A stretch of DNA of 64,000 bases from Sclerodactyla briareus (lineage: Eukaryota; Echinodermata; Holothuroidea; Dendrochirotida; Sclerodactylidae), in NCBI GenBank assembly GCA_026419785.1, contig JAODTK010002710.1, forward strand, positions 62,001 to 126,000, in the 5' to 3' direction. Both the position numbers and the translations under genes were made by a program. The notes beneath the pieces were generated by a model. It was given only the letters and a program-made list of their open reading frames with translations. It did not search any database and was not told the origin of the DNA. How positions within the stretch are numbered: position 1 is the first letter of the stretch; each line of letters starts with the position of its first letter. Shown here one piece after another: positions 26,590 to 38,429 of this stretch.

Positions 26590-27936
26590 GTACCTGCATA
26601 AAAGAAGGAATAGTTAGGAATCAGATTCGGCACGAATTTGGGCTTTATGCCGGGAAGATTGAGTCGATTAGGAAGACCCTTGATGAGATACCGTTCGTGC
26701 GCTGCACAGACCTCTCAAATTTCCTCGGTGACATTCGTAACTACGAACCAGTGTCAACTGATATTGTTCAGCAAAGCATATTGAAATATCCAGAAAAACA
26801 TCAAGCGGGGTCGTCAGACATCATTGGTTATTCTAGTACGGGCGGACATTTTTGCCCATTGTAACTGAAATGTAAAATACATCGATGGTCTCGGGCATCT
26901 ACTGACAGTCTTAAAATGTCGTGTAATTCCCATCTGAAAAAAAACCTTGACAATAATTCACTTAAGAATGATTCAACCAGTCAGTCTTCTACCGTATTTG
27001 TGCAAAGGACAATTGAAAGGTGTGGAGTTTGCCTCCAGAACAGACATTCCTTACTCAAAACAACTTTGTTTTCACACTCCCAATCAGCCTATCCGCGCCG
27101 ATCATGGCATTGAGACCGCTCTACTAAGGTTCAAATGAGTACTTGTGCCTTCGGCATCGCAGAAGTCATTGTATGAAACAGAAGTTATCCATATACTCCA
27201 AATTTCAACATGTGTTCTCCGACAGCATATCGGATCGGTACCTCCAGTCAGACTGTTTCATTTGGCCCGCAACTTTGGTTTGTTGTATCGATGGCATCTC
27301 GACCTCAAGAAACACACGGGCAACCTCCAAAATATGGGTGGTATGGAAGTTCACCACAATTATAAAATACGTAAATACCTTGATTATGACTGTGACGCAG
27401 AAATATCTCATGCATTTGTTCCTCTCCGATTACTTTTGTAACAGTTTATTGCATGGTCTCCCATCCTCCAGTATTACATCAATTCAACGAATTCAGAATC
27501 CTGCAGCCAGAATTGTCACGCGCAGTCCTCCCAGATCACACATTTAACCCCTGTCCTTGAAGCGCTACATGGCTTCCAGTCCGTGCTCGTGTTGAGTTCA
27601 AGATCCTCGTCCTTATTTTTAAAGATCTGCAAGGGCCGGGCACCCACCTAGATAACAAGACCTGTAAACCTACACAGCCGGAAGACGATACTCTCATCAT
27701 CTCATCAACAGCAGTATACGCCCAAAAGATCCACACGAAGACCTATGGTGAACGCCAATTCTCCTGAATAGGACCAACTCTGTGGAACAATCTACCCGAC
27801 GTCTTGCGTAACACCACAACCACTGAGACTTTCAAACATAAACTGAAATCACACCTGATTTTACTGTATATTATTATGATTCATGGGTGTTTTTGTACAG
27901 CGCTTTGAGGCAGTGCATAAAGCGCTTTTAAATATT

Positions 27937-27937
<1 letters not shown>
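26590..27937 (+). mobile_element. L2/CR1-group non-LTR retrotransposon, 5'-truncated
   Basis: This is the 3' part of a LINE whose reverse transcriptase would copy its RNA at a nicked chromosomal target. From ~26590 to 26864 one open frame carries the linker upstream of the RT: AGKIESIRKTLDEIP, then RNYEPVSTDIVQQSILKYP. From ~26930, split over frames, come LKKNLDNNSLKN and the RT motif equivalent to YRPVSLLPYL, then QSAY/RADHGIETALLR. The YADD catalytic region (expected ~27140-27290) is not recognisable. The thumb follows: HLDLKKHTGN, IRKYLDYD, ISHAFV, CNSLLHGLPSSSI, RIQNPAARIVTRSPP. The C-terminal end has LHGF-x-VRARVEFKIL (frameshifted), TYGERQFS, GPTLWNNLPDVLRN and TFKHKLKSHL. The 3' UTR ends in an (ATT)n tail. 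There is no intact frame, so it is dead. The endonuclease is absent, typical of 5' truncation. Confidence 0.88.
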
Positions 27938-27995
<58 letters not shown>

Positions 27996-28022
27996 TTATT
28001 ATTATTATTATTATTATTATTT
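27938..28022 (+). repeat. (ATT)n microsatellite tail of the L2-like element
   Basis: About 85 bases of ATT/TTA trinucleotide directly follow the CAGCGCTTTGAGGC...AAAGCGCTTTTAAATATTG 3' UTR of the upstream LINE. L2-like LINEs often end in a short 3' microsatellite used in priming, so this is best read as the expanded tail of that insertion. Confidence 0.85.
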
Positions 28023-28199
28023 AAGAATGAATCTATTGACCCCTAGTTACAGTTCGTATATTCAGGTATTGAAACAAGTAGGTTAAAGGAAACAGGAAAT
28101 ACCACATTCCAATTGCCAAACGTTTGCATTCCTTCAGATATTCCGCATTTCAAATTATGAATAGGCCTATATTGAGGTGATTTATGACGTTCAGAACGT

Positions 28200-28390
28200 T
28201 ATCACAAACTTAACTTCGCTAAAGTAGAAGTGCGCCACATAAAGTGTATTACTACTTGCCCAAAATGTGATATTCCGTCGAATAGCCGACAGTGGGTTGA
28301 ATGATGAACTATTCTATCCAGGTTGGAACGTTCACTGTATTCCTTCGTAGATTCAGTCAACTTGGTAAATTTGTTCATATCCCCCACCTG
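28200..28390 (-). mobile_element. Possible LINE endonuclease-domain fragment
   Basis: The minus-strand frame reads GDMNKFTKLTES and then NLDRIVHHSTH. Apurinic-type endonucleases of CR1/L2 LINEs have GDFN (catalytic Asp and Asn) followed ~20-30 residues later by L-x-x-IV-x-x-PT(R/H). The later LDLIxTN and SDH blocks are not clear in any single frame. It lies in the opposite orientation just past the tail of another element, as expected of nested LINE debris. The assignment rests on two short motifs only. Confidence 0.35.
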
Positions 28391-28399
28391 ATGAAACGA

Positions 28400-30595
28400 A
28401 CCTAGTTATCACAAGAGTGAGTAAATGAGCCGTTATGAATATTTATTCGAAGAAAAAAATGTTCTTGAGGATATTCATGTGTCATTATTGCCCCGATAGT
28501 TGGAAATTAAAGGGGCATTATCGTCTGGTAGCAACCGGGAAAAAGAGACGGCGACGTTCGCATGACGTCACCCCCCCGATGAAGAAGAGTGACCCACTGC
28601 AATTCAATATCGATTCGGTATAATGTCACAATGGAATGTCAATGTAACATATAGTTCCGATAAGCCGTGAGAGGAGTTTTGTCGTGACGTCATGGTAACA
28701 GCGCTGTTAATTATTCAACGAATGTGCAATACGACACTGCCTCTTCATTGAATCCTTAAATTCGACTTCCATAGGTTTCACCGATAACAGTGGCAGCATT
28801 TTACTCGTCGATGCTCTTATTTGTCGACAAATGGCTCCTAGGTGGGAAAGAAAGCTACCCTGCTCATTCATAATACCAGCGGTACTATATTCTTTTTCAG
28901 CTTGGCGTTTTACTTCTACTCTTGCTTTTCAAGGCAGCTTCTCCATACAGTATTCATTTTCCCTAGGGCTATAGCATTCAAAAGTGAAGTTATACTTGTC
29001 AGGCCCTATCTTCGCTAGCCGCTCCTCACAATAGCGAGCCTAGTAGTTATGACTGTTGCTCAAAAAGGTAAGTTCACACTGCTAGTTGTAACGTTAGGCC
29101 TAAGATAGACTAACACTGGATGAGATCATTAATATGTAAATGGATGGTTAGGAATTAAGGGGGGGGTTAGTTTGTAACACTGATCCCTCAACTAACCCTA
29201 CCCTACCCCTAATCCCTACCAGTAACAGGCTAATACTTTAATCTCATCATTTCATACCTCCAGGTACACATGGGTACATTATACAATTAGACAGCTGAAA
29301 TAGCCGTAGCGTTGTAGCCGATGTTCACACCCACCTAGGATTCTCCAGGTTTGTCTTGCTCTGATTTGAATCATGTGGTAACTCATCAATGGGAGATCCT
29401 GAATCTCGCCTCTACCCCCCCCCCCCATCCCCTCTACATCAGTCATGGTCTGGGCCCGTCCAGTGTGGGGGTATCAAATGTTTTTTTTTTACTTTTTTGT
29501 CTCATCACAGTTCAGTTAAGCATCAGTCGCCTGAGAATTTGAAGAAAACTCACAAATTGGCCGAAAAATACCGTAGTTTGCTCCCTAGAATAATTGTTCT
29601 GGCAATTTCTGCCTGAATACACGGAAACGGTGATGGTCAAGAACAATCTATGGGGGGTTACTCTATGATGGGGTTGATGGGTGTCGGTGGTCCCGCAATT
29701 GAGGTGCACCCGCAAAGGTATCCGTTTGTTGGTGTGTCAATGTGTGTGTGTGTGTATTGCCCCCCAACAAGGCATGAAATAACAAATTAACTAAATATTC
29801 GTACAATACAAACCGTTGCTATGGCAACCAACAAACAGATATACTAGGTGAAATAGCTAACGGAATACAAAACTCATCCAGCCATTCGGAACCGATTGAG
29901 ATAAGATAATAATAATTATTGTAACTTTCGCGAAAATTAAATTTTCCATATACAGGTGCTGCTAAGGGCAATTTAAAATTCATTTCAAGATATATGATCA
30001 AAAATAGCCTGATATGGACTATTTATACAACAATGTTTGTTGTCTTTTTGGAATTTCTGCGTAACCATGATATCTTCCATGGTTAATTGACTGATTGAAC
30101 CGTCTTATAATAAACATTGACGCAAGCAATTGGCTTGTGTAGCAAACGAGGGGGATAACTCAATCATTTCCAAGGATTCTGACAATTACTGTGAGCGTTT
30201 TGACAGTTGATGAAGCTATATCCACGATAATTGACCTGATTACTTACTTGTTTTTGCAAACCGGCCTCATAATTGCGCCCCTGAGTGTATTACCCCAATT
30301 TCAATGGCGTGCGACCATGGGGGGGACGTGGAGGACGTCAATTATGGTTGAGAGACTCAAATGCATTTTTCCCCCTCCCCCAATGTTTGAGCCCGCGTGT
30401 TCAGACATATGATGTGACTTGTGCAGAAAAAAATGCCCGAACCGAAATTTCACTCTGGGTTGTTCTGATTATCAATGAAAGAAGGGTTCTCCTTCAATAT
30501 CGTTTGCATAAGACCTGAAGACGACTTCCAGCTTGGGTTGTTAAGTGTTCCTTCATTGGACGTTGACGATTTCCTGTTAGGGGACCAGTTTACTG
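28400..30595. other. No gene recognised
   Basis: Unique-looking DNA with a CAACTAACCCTACCCTACCCC stretch near 29190, a short (GT)n at ~29740-29755 and C runs at ~29416. No domain or splice structure could be supported. Confidence 0.45.
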
Positions 30596-30597
30596 AG

Positions 30598-31715
30598 CTG
30601 AATAATAATAATAATGGTATTTTATATAGCGCATTATCACAAAAGAGTAAACCAATGCGCTCACCAGAAGAAGTAAAACGAAGTCCTAAAAGACAAACAG
30701 AAACAGCAGACAAGAGTGAAAAACGAAAGGAAGCCACCAAGCTACAGTGTGAAAGGCCCCGCTAACGAAAGAGAAGCTTTTTAACGCCCTTGATTGAAAG
30801 AATTCACACTTCCGCTGACCTTACGAAATAGGAAGGCCATGAATATAATATAAAGAAACGAGCAGCAGCATGAGAAAAAGATATTCACAAGAGCTGGCAA
30901 GATTAACAGGAGGTACAAGTAGTGAAGTGGGTAGAGGAACGAATGCGAAGAGAACGAGCCTGGGATATATCTGGTCAATTTGTCGCTAATATACTCAGGA
31001 CCGTTATTGACGCTGTCGGAATATGCTTTATAAGCAAGAGCAACAATTTGAGTTCGATTCTCTCTTTAAATAGGGAGCCAGTGCAAGTCTTGAAGGGTCG
31101 GGCTGATATTGCGAATGCCTTGACACGAGTGTGATAAAAGCGCCCGCCGCAAATTTTGTACAGTGTGGCAAGCGTTTAATTTGGACTATCGGGAAAGAAC
31201 ACCCGAACAGAAGGCTATTACAATTAATCCAACGACCAAGTTCTTAAATGATAGTTTGCAGATTGGCAAACAGAAGAAAAATGTGCTTATTCATATTCAG
31301 TTGCGAATCACAAGTAAAAAAACACCCAGGTTCTAACAGAAACAGAGGGAATGTGACGGTAGAACTAATTTCGATTTTCGGAATATGATCAGGAAACAGG
31401 ATATACCTGGAGGAGGGAAACAAATGTCGCTGTCGTTTTTTGCGCTTCATTAAGCTTAAGTTTGTTTGAACGCATGAAGATCCTAATATCTCAATGCCAC
31501 AACTCAATGTTTTACCTGACAGCTTCAGGGCGTCATGATTGTCATTAGGATTGAACTAACATAGAGCTGTGTGTCACCGCATACGACTGGAATCATAATT
31601 CCATGATGAAGGCAGATGTCGCCCAAAGGCTTTATATAGAAATTGAACAATGTCGTCCACATACAGATCCCGGTGGAACACCATACCGAGATGCGAAACG
31701 AAACAAACAACTAAC
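30598..31715 (-). mobile_element. L2-like non-LTR retrotransposon RT to 3' end, degenerate
   Basis: Read on the minus strand from ~31715, the block TGICMWTTLFNFYIKPLGDI aligns with the RT motif PQGSVLGPxLFxLYxxPLGDI. Next is the catalytic box, degraded to VCGDTQLYVS in place of YADDTQLY. Further down are IEDIR-like and NLSLMKRKKR (equivalent to NxLKLNxxKT), then the DSQLNMNKH block (GVxFDxxLxxxxH). The thumb-like TLATLYKICGGRFYHTRVKA and FKERIELKLLLLLIKHI follow, equivalent to IQNxAARxxT and QRIEFKxLLLTYK. The element ends at 30598 in (TTATT)n on the minus strand after GCGCTATATAAAATACC, the usual end of this repeat class. Several frameshifts and the lost catalytic Asp show it is inactive. 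The 5' side is missing beyond ~31740. Confidence 0.8.
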
Positions 31716-31739
31716 ATACCCCCAAAATCGTTTTATCTT

Positions 31740-34395
31740 GAGCTGAAGGGTTGGAGGAGAAGGCCACGGGCGACGGAGGTAGGTCGACCACCTGGGGGGA
31801 TCTGTGTTTTTTCGTATATCCTGGTGCGACCACTGTTGAGATTTGGGTTACGGTGCACTAGTCACTAGTGAGACAACACAATGCGGCGTCGGAAATGCGG
31901 CCAGGGGGGAACGACACAATTGGTTTTGAAGGACAAGGAGGGCTGAGGCGACGGGTAAGTCTACCACCTGACGGGACTTTGGTGGCATATATTGTCTATT
32001 GGAAAATTTAGTCAGCAATCATTGTATGGGTGCGATCAGTGAAAGTTGGATGCGGGCCACTTTGCCCTATACTATAAGGGGACACGCGGTGGGGTGGAAA
32101 CCTCTAAAAAAAAAGCGAGCGAGGTTCGGCCAGGGAACGCCACAAATTCGGGCAAAGGACATGATTCAAAATTAAGGTGGATATAAGTTTATATCCAAGA
32201 TTCCTAACTTTCAATTGGAATGTCCAAAAGTGTAAACATTTTCGCGAGCGCTCCGTGCACAGTTGCGGTTCAATTCTGTGTTATTGCTCATTGGCACCCG
32301 GATCCGGCCCCAGGTGGAAGGTCATGCCCATGAGCCTGGGTCCGCAAAGAAGAAAAAATGGGGGTCGTAATTTTGAGAAAAAAAATCGGGCTATCTAAGT
32401 GCTATGTCTGAGAGGGGTCAGTGCAATGCCGTTGGACAAATTGGATTCTGCAAAATCTCGCGCTTCGCGCGTACGCGGTGTTTGTTGCAATTGCCCATTT
32501 CCATTGCTCCTTTTCATGACCTTTTTCAAAACCTGAAATTGATCCCTAAGGCGGTAAGTTTTTGGAGACACCTCTTTATAATTTTTTTCTTTAATCAATT
32601 TGAGGAATGCAGCTTACTGTCCCATAAAGGCAAGGAGTGCAGTTTCCGGCAAAAAGGGGGGATCTGTCGAACGAAAAATTTCTTTACGCTACGCGCACCT
32701 GTGGTGGCAGCTCGCTTAAAATAGTATTAATTTTTTTCACAAATCGCCGCCTTTGCCTAAGGTTCATTCCAGCACAGTCTTCGGGGCATGTTAATTCACA
32801 GGATTTCACAACGCCCGATGCCGTGAATTGACTTAGTGTGGCGGTATTTTGGATGAGAACCCGCAAGAATTCACTGAAACTGTTATGGGAAGTTCGCGGC
32901 GCTCGACATTCTAGTCACAATAATGCAACAACACATACAGAATAGTCGCGTGCTCTTGACACGGGTTCCCAGTATGTGCTACCTAACGGGTTGAGCGAAA
33001 CAAAGATTAATGGTACGTACGCCTGCATCACATTTATACAACCACAGAATGATGTCAGTAGGAATGAGCATTGAAAATACGGCTCTGAAACCATGACGTC
33101 ACGAACACCGAAGTATATCCGAATATCCGTGCGGGTGATAAAGTAACGCCATGGGGGCGTGCCCGATACCATCAGACCGAAGACGAGCCTTTGATTAGAT
33201 TCATCACAAATGACGCAAGGCTATGAATAGGGTGATTGATTCTTTCTATGTCTCAATCCGATGATAGCTCGGATTTATCTACCAGAAACGTACTTTGGAA
33301 AACAACAATAAAAGCATAAACGCTATAGACCTACATTACGTGATATTAGCTGATCAATGAAATATGGCCTTAATTCTCATTCCGAGACACCCTCTAATAA
33401 CATACGTTCCAATTTCAAATTATATTCTTGTTATATATCGCACTGTATTCCCCTCAATCTGTGGTGGGCGTTCGGTTTAGTGGCAATGAATGAACGTTCA
33501 ACCGACTAATGACTCACCCCCCTTGGTACTTTTGTTGCCGGGAATATTATATCCGAGCCTTCGAGCCCTCACTGGTTCAACTCGTCTCAGGATTGAGAAA
33601 GTTCAATGGGGCTGGTTCCCGTGGAGATTTAGTCGAGGGGGTTGAGCCGCCACGGGCTCTTCAGCGCCGCTCCAGTGGGTGACGTCTCCGATGTGTATGG
33701 TCTCGGTAGTCATGGCGGTATGGTCGATGCTTTCCAGCGTGAGATTCGCATTTCCACCGTTGGCGGATGCTGAATGGCGCATGTGGAATGTTTTCGTGGT
33801 CTTAGTCGCTTTGCAGAGATGGAGATGGGTCTTTGGGGCGATTTTTTCCAGATAGAATGAACGAGCACTGCGTAGCAGAATTACCACCTATAATCCAATG
33901 CGGCAAACAATTTGCCGCATCACTGTGAATGAAATGGATCCTATAGAAAATATATTCCTATTCATAGAAGTCAACAATGGTCGTCGCTACTCATTCGATA
34001 TGAATATAGCCATTTACTATAAAATCTATTGGACTACTCACTATCCGAATGCGAACAGGTTGCGGCCGCAGCTGGGGGCCCCGTAGGGAGCAGTACCCCC
34101 CCCCCCCCCCCCCGTCGGGGTAAAATCGAGTCGAGGACGTTTGTCGGGGAGGCGAAGAGGAGAAATCGAGCGATGCGAGAAAAGGAAACAAAAAGAGAAC
34201 ATGAAAGATGAAACATTAAACATGAGGTTTGGTGTATAGGTAGGGTGATGTGCACTATGGCGAACGATAATGTTGAACTTTCGTCTGGGAAATTCTGGCG
34301 CCGCCCCTGAATGTGATGTAACTCTCTCTTGTCTAGAGTCTAATAGGCTTGTCTTGTCTTGCCTTGTCTCGTCCGCTCTGGTACTACCGTACTAT
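31740..34395. other. No gene recognised; repeat fragments
   Basis: Single units of the CGCCAACC/poly-C families lie near 32680 (TTTACGCTACGCGCACC) and 34090 (18-C run). A 94-codon minus-strand ORF at 33603-33887 has no recognised domain. GGTAGGTCGACCACCTGGGGGG (31780) and GGTAAGTCTACCACCTGACGGG (31953) form a small local duplication. Confidence 0.45.
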
Positions 34396-34399
34396 ACAA

Positions 34400-35595
34400 A
34401 CACCAACTAGTGGTTTTCACTGTACAGGTGACAACACACAACAGGCACCTTGTATTTACGGTGTATTATGAAGAGTTGATCCACTCTCGTCGAAGATAAC
34501 CCACATATTTCCTGCATAGTGAACAAAAAGGATCCAATCTGTAAATGTACCTGGCCAAAAGAACCTGATGACGTCAGTATGGACAGTATCAACAGTGACA
34601 TGTCTATAAGTAATACTGAGGATGATCGTGTTCGAGCCGTGAAGCCAATATGTTGTTAGACAGTTTGTATAATTATGGAGAAGCTTGAGAGTACGTGCAT
34701 TGCGTCATCCCTACTGTAAAGTAGGCCGGACAAGATTTTGCAGAAACTTCAGATAGATCAATAGACTTGTCCTGTCGTCTAACTAGTGGTTAGTGGCAAC
34801 TAGTGGTTCACTGCATAGGGGAAACATGCAACATGCACAAGCTTCAAGACCTGATGATGAAACCATCGCTAATCAATGTCAGAAAGGACTGTGGATTTGT
34901 GTTCCTTGGATGGCTTGAACGCACATTGGTTCCAATCTGGAATTGCTCTTGGCCGAATGACCACTTGAAAACATAAGTGTCATAACTAGAGCCACGTTAA
35001 TGATGATCTTAGTGAGGATTAGTCAACTCGACAAAGTCTGGTACTGGGAGAGCCACTAGCTTGTAACTGATTTGTAGAAAAGCTTGAATCGCGAACCACG
35101 CCTTCTCTCCTGCAGTGTAGGCAAGCCAAGCTGCTGAAGGAGGGCTGTCACACTGGTTGATCAACGATAGGCTTTGCAAATAAAGCGAGCGGCTTTACGC
35201 TGAACCAATCCAGTCTGCCAATGTTACATGCTTTCGCAAGATCCCAAAATGAGAAGGCATATTCCAAACAGGGACGAACAAGATATTTATAGGCAGTAAC
35301 TTTAGTTTGGATATCACAGTCGTGAAGATGTCTACGAATAAATCCGAGAACTTCTCGGAGGCTTAATAAACAATGTTGTTGATATCGATGTCCAGAGAGA
35401 TCACTTGTGATTGTGACACCAAGATATGTATGTTCCTTCACCAGTTCGAGAGGATGTTATCAATGACATATTCGGTTTGTATAACTCTCTTTTTATTGGT
35501 AACAACCATAGACTTGCACTTGGAAGCGTTTATTCAATACCAATTGGCACTAATATATTGGGCATTGTGTGAACACAAGAGCTCCTAAAAACGAA
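34400..35595 (-). mobile_element. CR1/Jockey-group non-LTR retrotransposon 3' part with duplicated 3' end
   Basis: On the minus strand: INASKCKSMVVTNKKRVIQT (palm end), then an open frame from ~35441 with KEHTYLGVTITSDLSG and VLGFIRRHLHDCDIQTKVTA, then YKYLVRPCLEYAFSFWD. These are the standard thumb blocks LGVxIxxDLxWxxH, LGFIRRNLxxC and LVRPxLEYxxxVWDP. Further 3', TYVFKWSFGQEQFQIGTN corresponds to the C-terminal YSFFPRTIPxWNxLP block. A second, diverged copy of this C-terminal/3' UTR segment follows at ~34405-34780 (DVIRFFWPGTFTDWI). The RT palm is missing and the frame is interrupted, so this is a dead copy. It lies in tandem with other LINE fragments. Confidence 0.8.
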
Positions 35596-35784
35596 TATAA
35601 AAGTTGAAATGACATGAAAGTTGAACATTAAATGAATGGGTGATTATGTGAAACCTTAAATATACAATATCATGGAATAATTAATATTCAAAGGAACGTG
35701 ACTATGAAAAATGTGCACCTGAAATGAATCAAAACGATACGCACATATAAGTCATGACCTCGAACGGTTGTCAGCCAACATACC

Positions 35785-35885
35785 GCCTCCTCTGCTGGGC
35801 GTTAAGATGTTCTACAGCAGGAGGGTAAAAACTGTTAGTAAAACGTTTAGATCTTCTAAAGACCTCAATGTAAGCTGAAGCTAGT
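35785..35885 (-). mobile_element. Short LINE RT C-terminal remnant
   Basis: The minus strand reads EVFRRSKRFTNSFYPPAVEHLNAQ. Several LINE clades end their RT protein with (T)xRFxxSFxPxAxRLLN, and this fits that pattern. It is ~100 bp, cut on both sides, and lies between a minus-strand LINE and a plus-strand LINE. No other block supports it. Confidence 0.35.
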
Positions 35886-35939
35886 TGACTGGCGGTGATC
35901 TTTGCAAACTAATCTATATGGCAGCTATGCGCTGAATTT

Positions 35940-36570
35940 CCAGCTTCTTGATGCTTTATATGGAACTCGAGGTTTGCGGACGATACAATTCCAAGTAATC
36001 TGAGGTTGCTTCGACCGGCAATGGATCTCGATATAATCTCCAAATGGTCTATCGATTGGCGAATGTTTCAATTCCGAGTGCCAAGTTATTCATGTTGGTT
36101 GTTCCCGCATTCGCAAACGGTTCTTTCAAGTTAAATGGGCATATATATATAGGTTAATTCAGAAAAAGAGTTCGGTGTTCATTTTTATTCTTCTTTGAAA
36201 CCTTTTAAGCATGTCGTGCTGAAGCTGTGAGGAAAAGTACTGGATGCTTGCTTGTTAAAGTCATCCATTTTTCCTTGATAAGGTATTGTTGTCACTCGTC
36301 AGGCTGTTTGAGCAGCTGGTGAGACCTCACCTGGAAGTATTCTGTCCCGTAATATGAATCCAGATTTCTCGAACAAGCCGTTTTTTTAAAGTTTGAAAAA
36401 GTTCAGCGGAGGGCCCATATTACTTCACTGTTCGTAGAAATTGACCTACGAAGAAAGATTAAGGCTGTCTCGGTCTAACTCTTCGATGGACTGAGAGGAA
36501 TTCGCGGTGATTTGATTCAGGTTTTTGAAATTGTTCATTGATTCGAGGGGGCCTTTCATTCCACTATTTC
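35940..36570 (+). mobile_element. CR1-clade non-LTR retrotransposon RT fragment with FADD box
   Basis: Near 35970 the frame reads FADDTI, the catalytic Asp pair of the RT, followed by MDLDIISKWSIDWRM and the CQVIHVG-like block (CxVxHxG). Next come SEKEFGVHF/SSLKPFKHV, equivalent to EKDLGVxxDxxLKxSxH, and EAVRKSTGML. Downstream are LFEQLVRPHLE, KFEKVQRRAHI and YEERLRLS, and finally RGIRGDLIQVFEIVH, equivalent to KRRLRGDLIQVFKIxxG. This series is diagnostic of CR1-type LINEs. It changes frame several times and lacks the endonuclease and N-terminal RT, so it is a dead fragment. Confidence 0.85.
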
Positions 36571-37212
36571 TTTGAGTTTTCCAAATTTATACCACCAATA
36601 GGGGTCATTACCTCACTGCTTTGTGGAAGATTTCGCTGAAGAGCAATGTCGTCAATTACATAGTAACAACCATGGACCTGCAATTTTTGTTCATTCAGAT
36701 CGATCTGCATGGTCTTACTCCACAAAGAGAGATTATCCACTGTCCACGAACTGTCATTATGCCATTCTGGGTTCGGATATCATGCATCATCGCGAACAAT
36801 CTGAGAGCGGATGCTATAACAGTCGAAGATCCTTGATGCATAATGAGAACAGCGATGACCCCATTGCCAGATTGCTGTACCTCGCAGGACCCCTGATGAG
36901 AAACACGCCCGGTACGATCAATAACAAGAGCACCAATTGTGCATTATCTCAAACCGTAAAATGTACCGAATATTTCATTACAAAAAGAACTAATTATTAT
37001 GTGCATATGTTCTTTGCAATATTTCACTCATGGGCTATTTAAAAAATTTAACCGTCCTAACATGTGAAAGAAGTGCACCACTCAAAGGAACATAAACCGT
37101 ATTCATTCTCTAAGCACCATCGAATGCACGGAAAGCTTACAAGAGGAAAATGTGAAGGTACGACGTCCTCCTACTCCCAGTCAATGTCGCATTTTCCTAT
37201 ATGGGTGAGCCA

Positions 37213-37462
37213 TAGTGGCGTACTCACTGGGGTGGGGGTCAGAAACTCCCCCCCCCCCCCTCCCCCACCTGACACAAGTGATCAATAAATATTCAACACA
37301 AAAACTGATTTTTGCAGTTCAGTAGAGGTTTTGCAGCTGTTATTCAGCACAAACTGCAGCAGCATATTCGCCAATAGGGAGGGCGAGGCCGTTTATGAGG
37401 GCGCACTTTCCTGGGTTCCGACCCCTCAAAACTCCCCCCCCAAGACGAATCTCTCGGTACGC
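37213..37462. mobile_element. MITE-like repeat, copy 3 (most complete)
   Basis: It runs from GTGGCGTACTCACTGGGG to ATCTCTCGGTACGCGC with all internal landmarks (TCAGTAGAGGTTTTGCAGCTG, GCCAATAGGGAGGGCG, GAGGGCGCACTTTCC). It lies 12-14 kb from the other copies and outside the duplication, which shows that this ~250-bp piece moves independently. Confidence 0.65.
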
Positions 37463-38429
37463 GCAAAGTCAAAGTCAAAGAGTCAAAGTCGCATTTTTCT
37501 ATATGGGTGGGCCAGCTATATCAGATGAACGAATTCACCTAAGGTCCTAAGCCATCAAACGCTGGAAAACACCAAGTTCGAGTTTAGTTCAACTTCATTT
37601 TAACAATGTCTGTTGAATACAGAACAATATATGACATAAAAACGAAGATGATGCAAAACAATTGTTAAAGTCAACGTAAATCAGCAATACTGAGAATAAT
37701 CCAAATGAGTAACATGGTTGAAAGCTTGTTGGACGCAAGGTCCCCTAAGTGCCGATGAATGACTACTAAATACTAGTTGTACCAACCCCCCCCCCCCCCC
37801 CCCCCCCTCCCCACGAACTTCCCATCACACCCACTTCCTCCTCTATCAGAATAACAACAGGGGAAAATAGAACAGCAATGTTCGAATGGCCGAGGCTCAG
37901 GTACGAGGTACGAGTTCAAATGGCTTTTCGAATTTCGGGTATTCCTAAGCACATCAGGGCCATCATAACTGATACTATCTTGAAATATTTTCAAATATAT
38001 GGAATCCTGCAATCGGAATTATTTCTAGTGTTGGGACCAGTGTCACAGGTTCAAAGAAGGGACCGGACACCGGAATAAAAATGTGTGAAGAAACATATAT
38101 TCAGCACTAGCAGACTTTTGCCAGAAATTGTGGTTCACTTGAGCACCAATAGCAATTGGTGAACCAAACAATTAAACAATTATGGCGTTATGAAACAATA
38201 ACTTGTCTCACAATACGACAATATTACAACCTAATACTGCATACCCGTCGTGCACGAGGCATCCCACTAACGAGTCAATACCATTTCAGTAGAATACTTC
38301 ATTATACGTCATTAGCAATAGTCTCAATACGTTTTGATAAATAAACACGGGCTGATCGAAATAAAATAGGTTGGAATCAAATAACTAAGTCTTTGGCAAA
38401 TACCAAGTATTCAGAGAAACCCAAGTTTT

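Noticed and set aside
26621..26634. GATTCGGCACGA, resembling a cDNA-library adaptor (vector contamination)
   Set aside because: It lies inside an uninterrupted LINE reading frame that continues on both sides, so it is a chance match.
28509..28580. AAAGGGGCATTATCG...GACGTCACCCCCC as a possible transposon terminus
   Set aside because: It resembles the start of a MITE, but no matching opposite end or second copy was found in the window.
33603..33887. 94-codon minus-strand ORF
   Set aside because: No domain, no splice or transcript evidence, and a length expected by chance.
36623..37042. 139-codon plus-strand ORF after the CR1 fragment
   Set aside because: No known motif; it may include the decayed LINE C-terminus but cannot be supported as a host protein.
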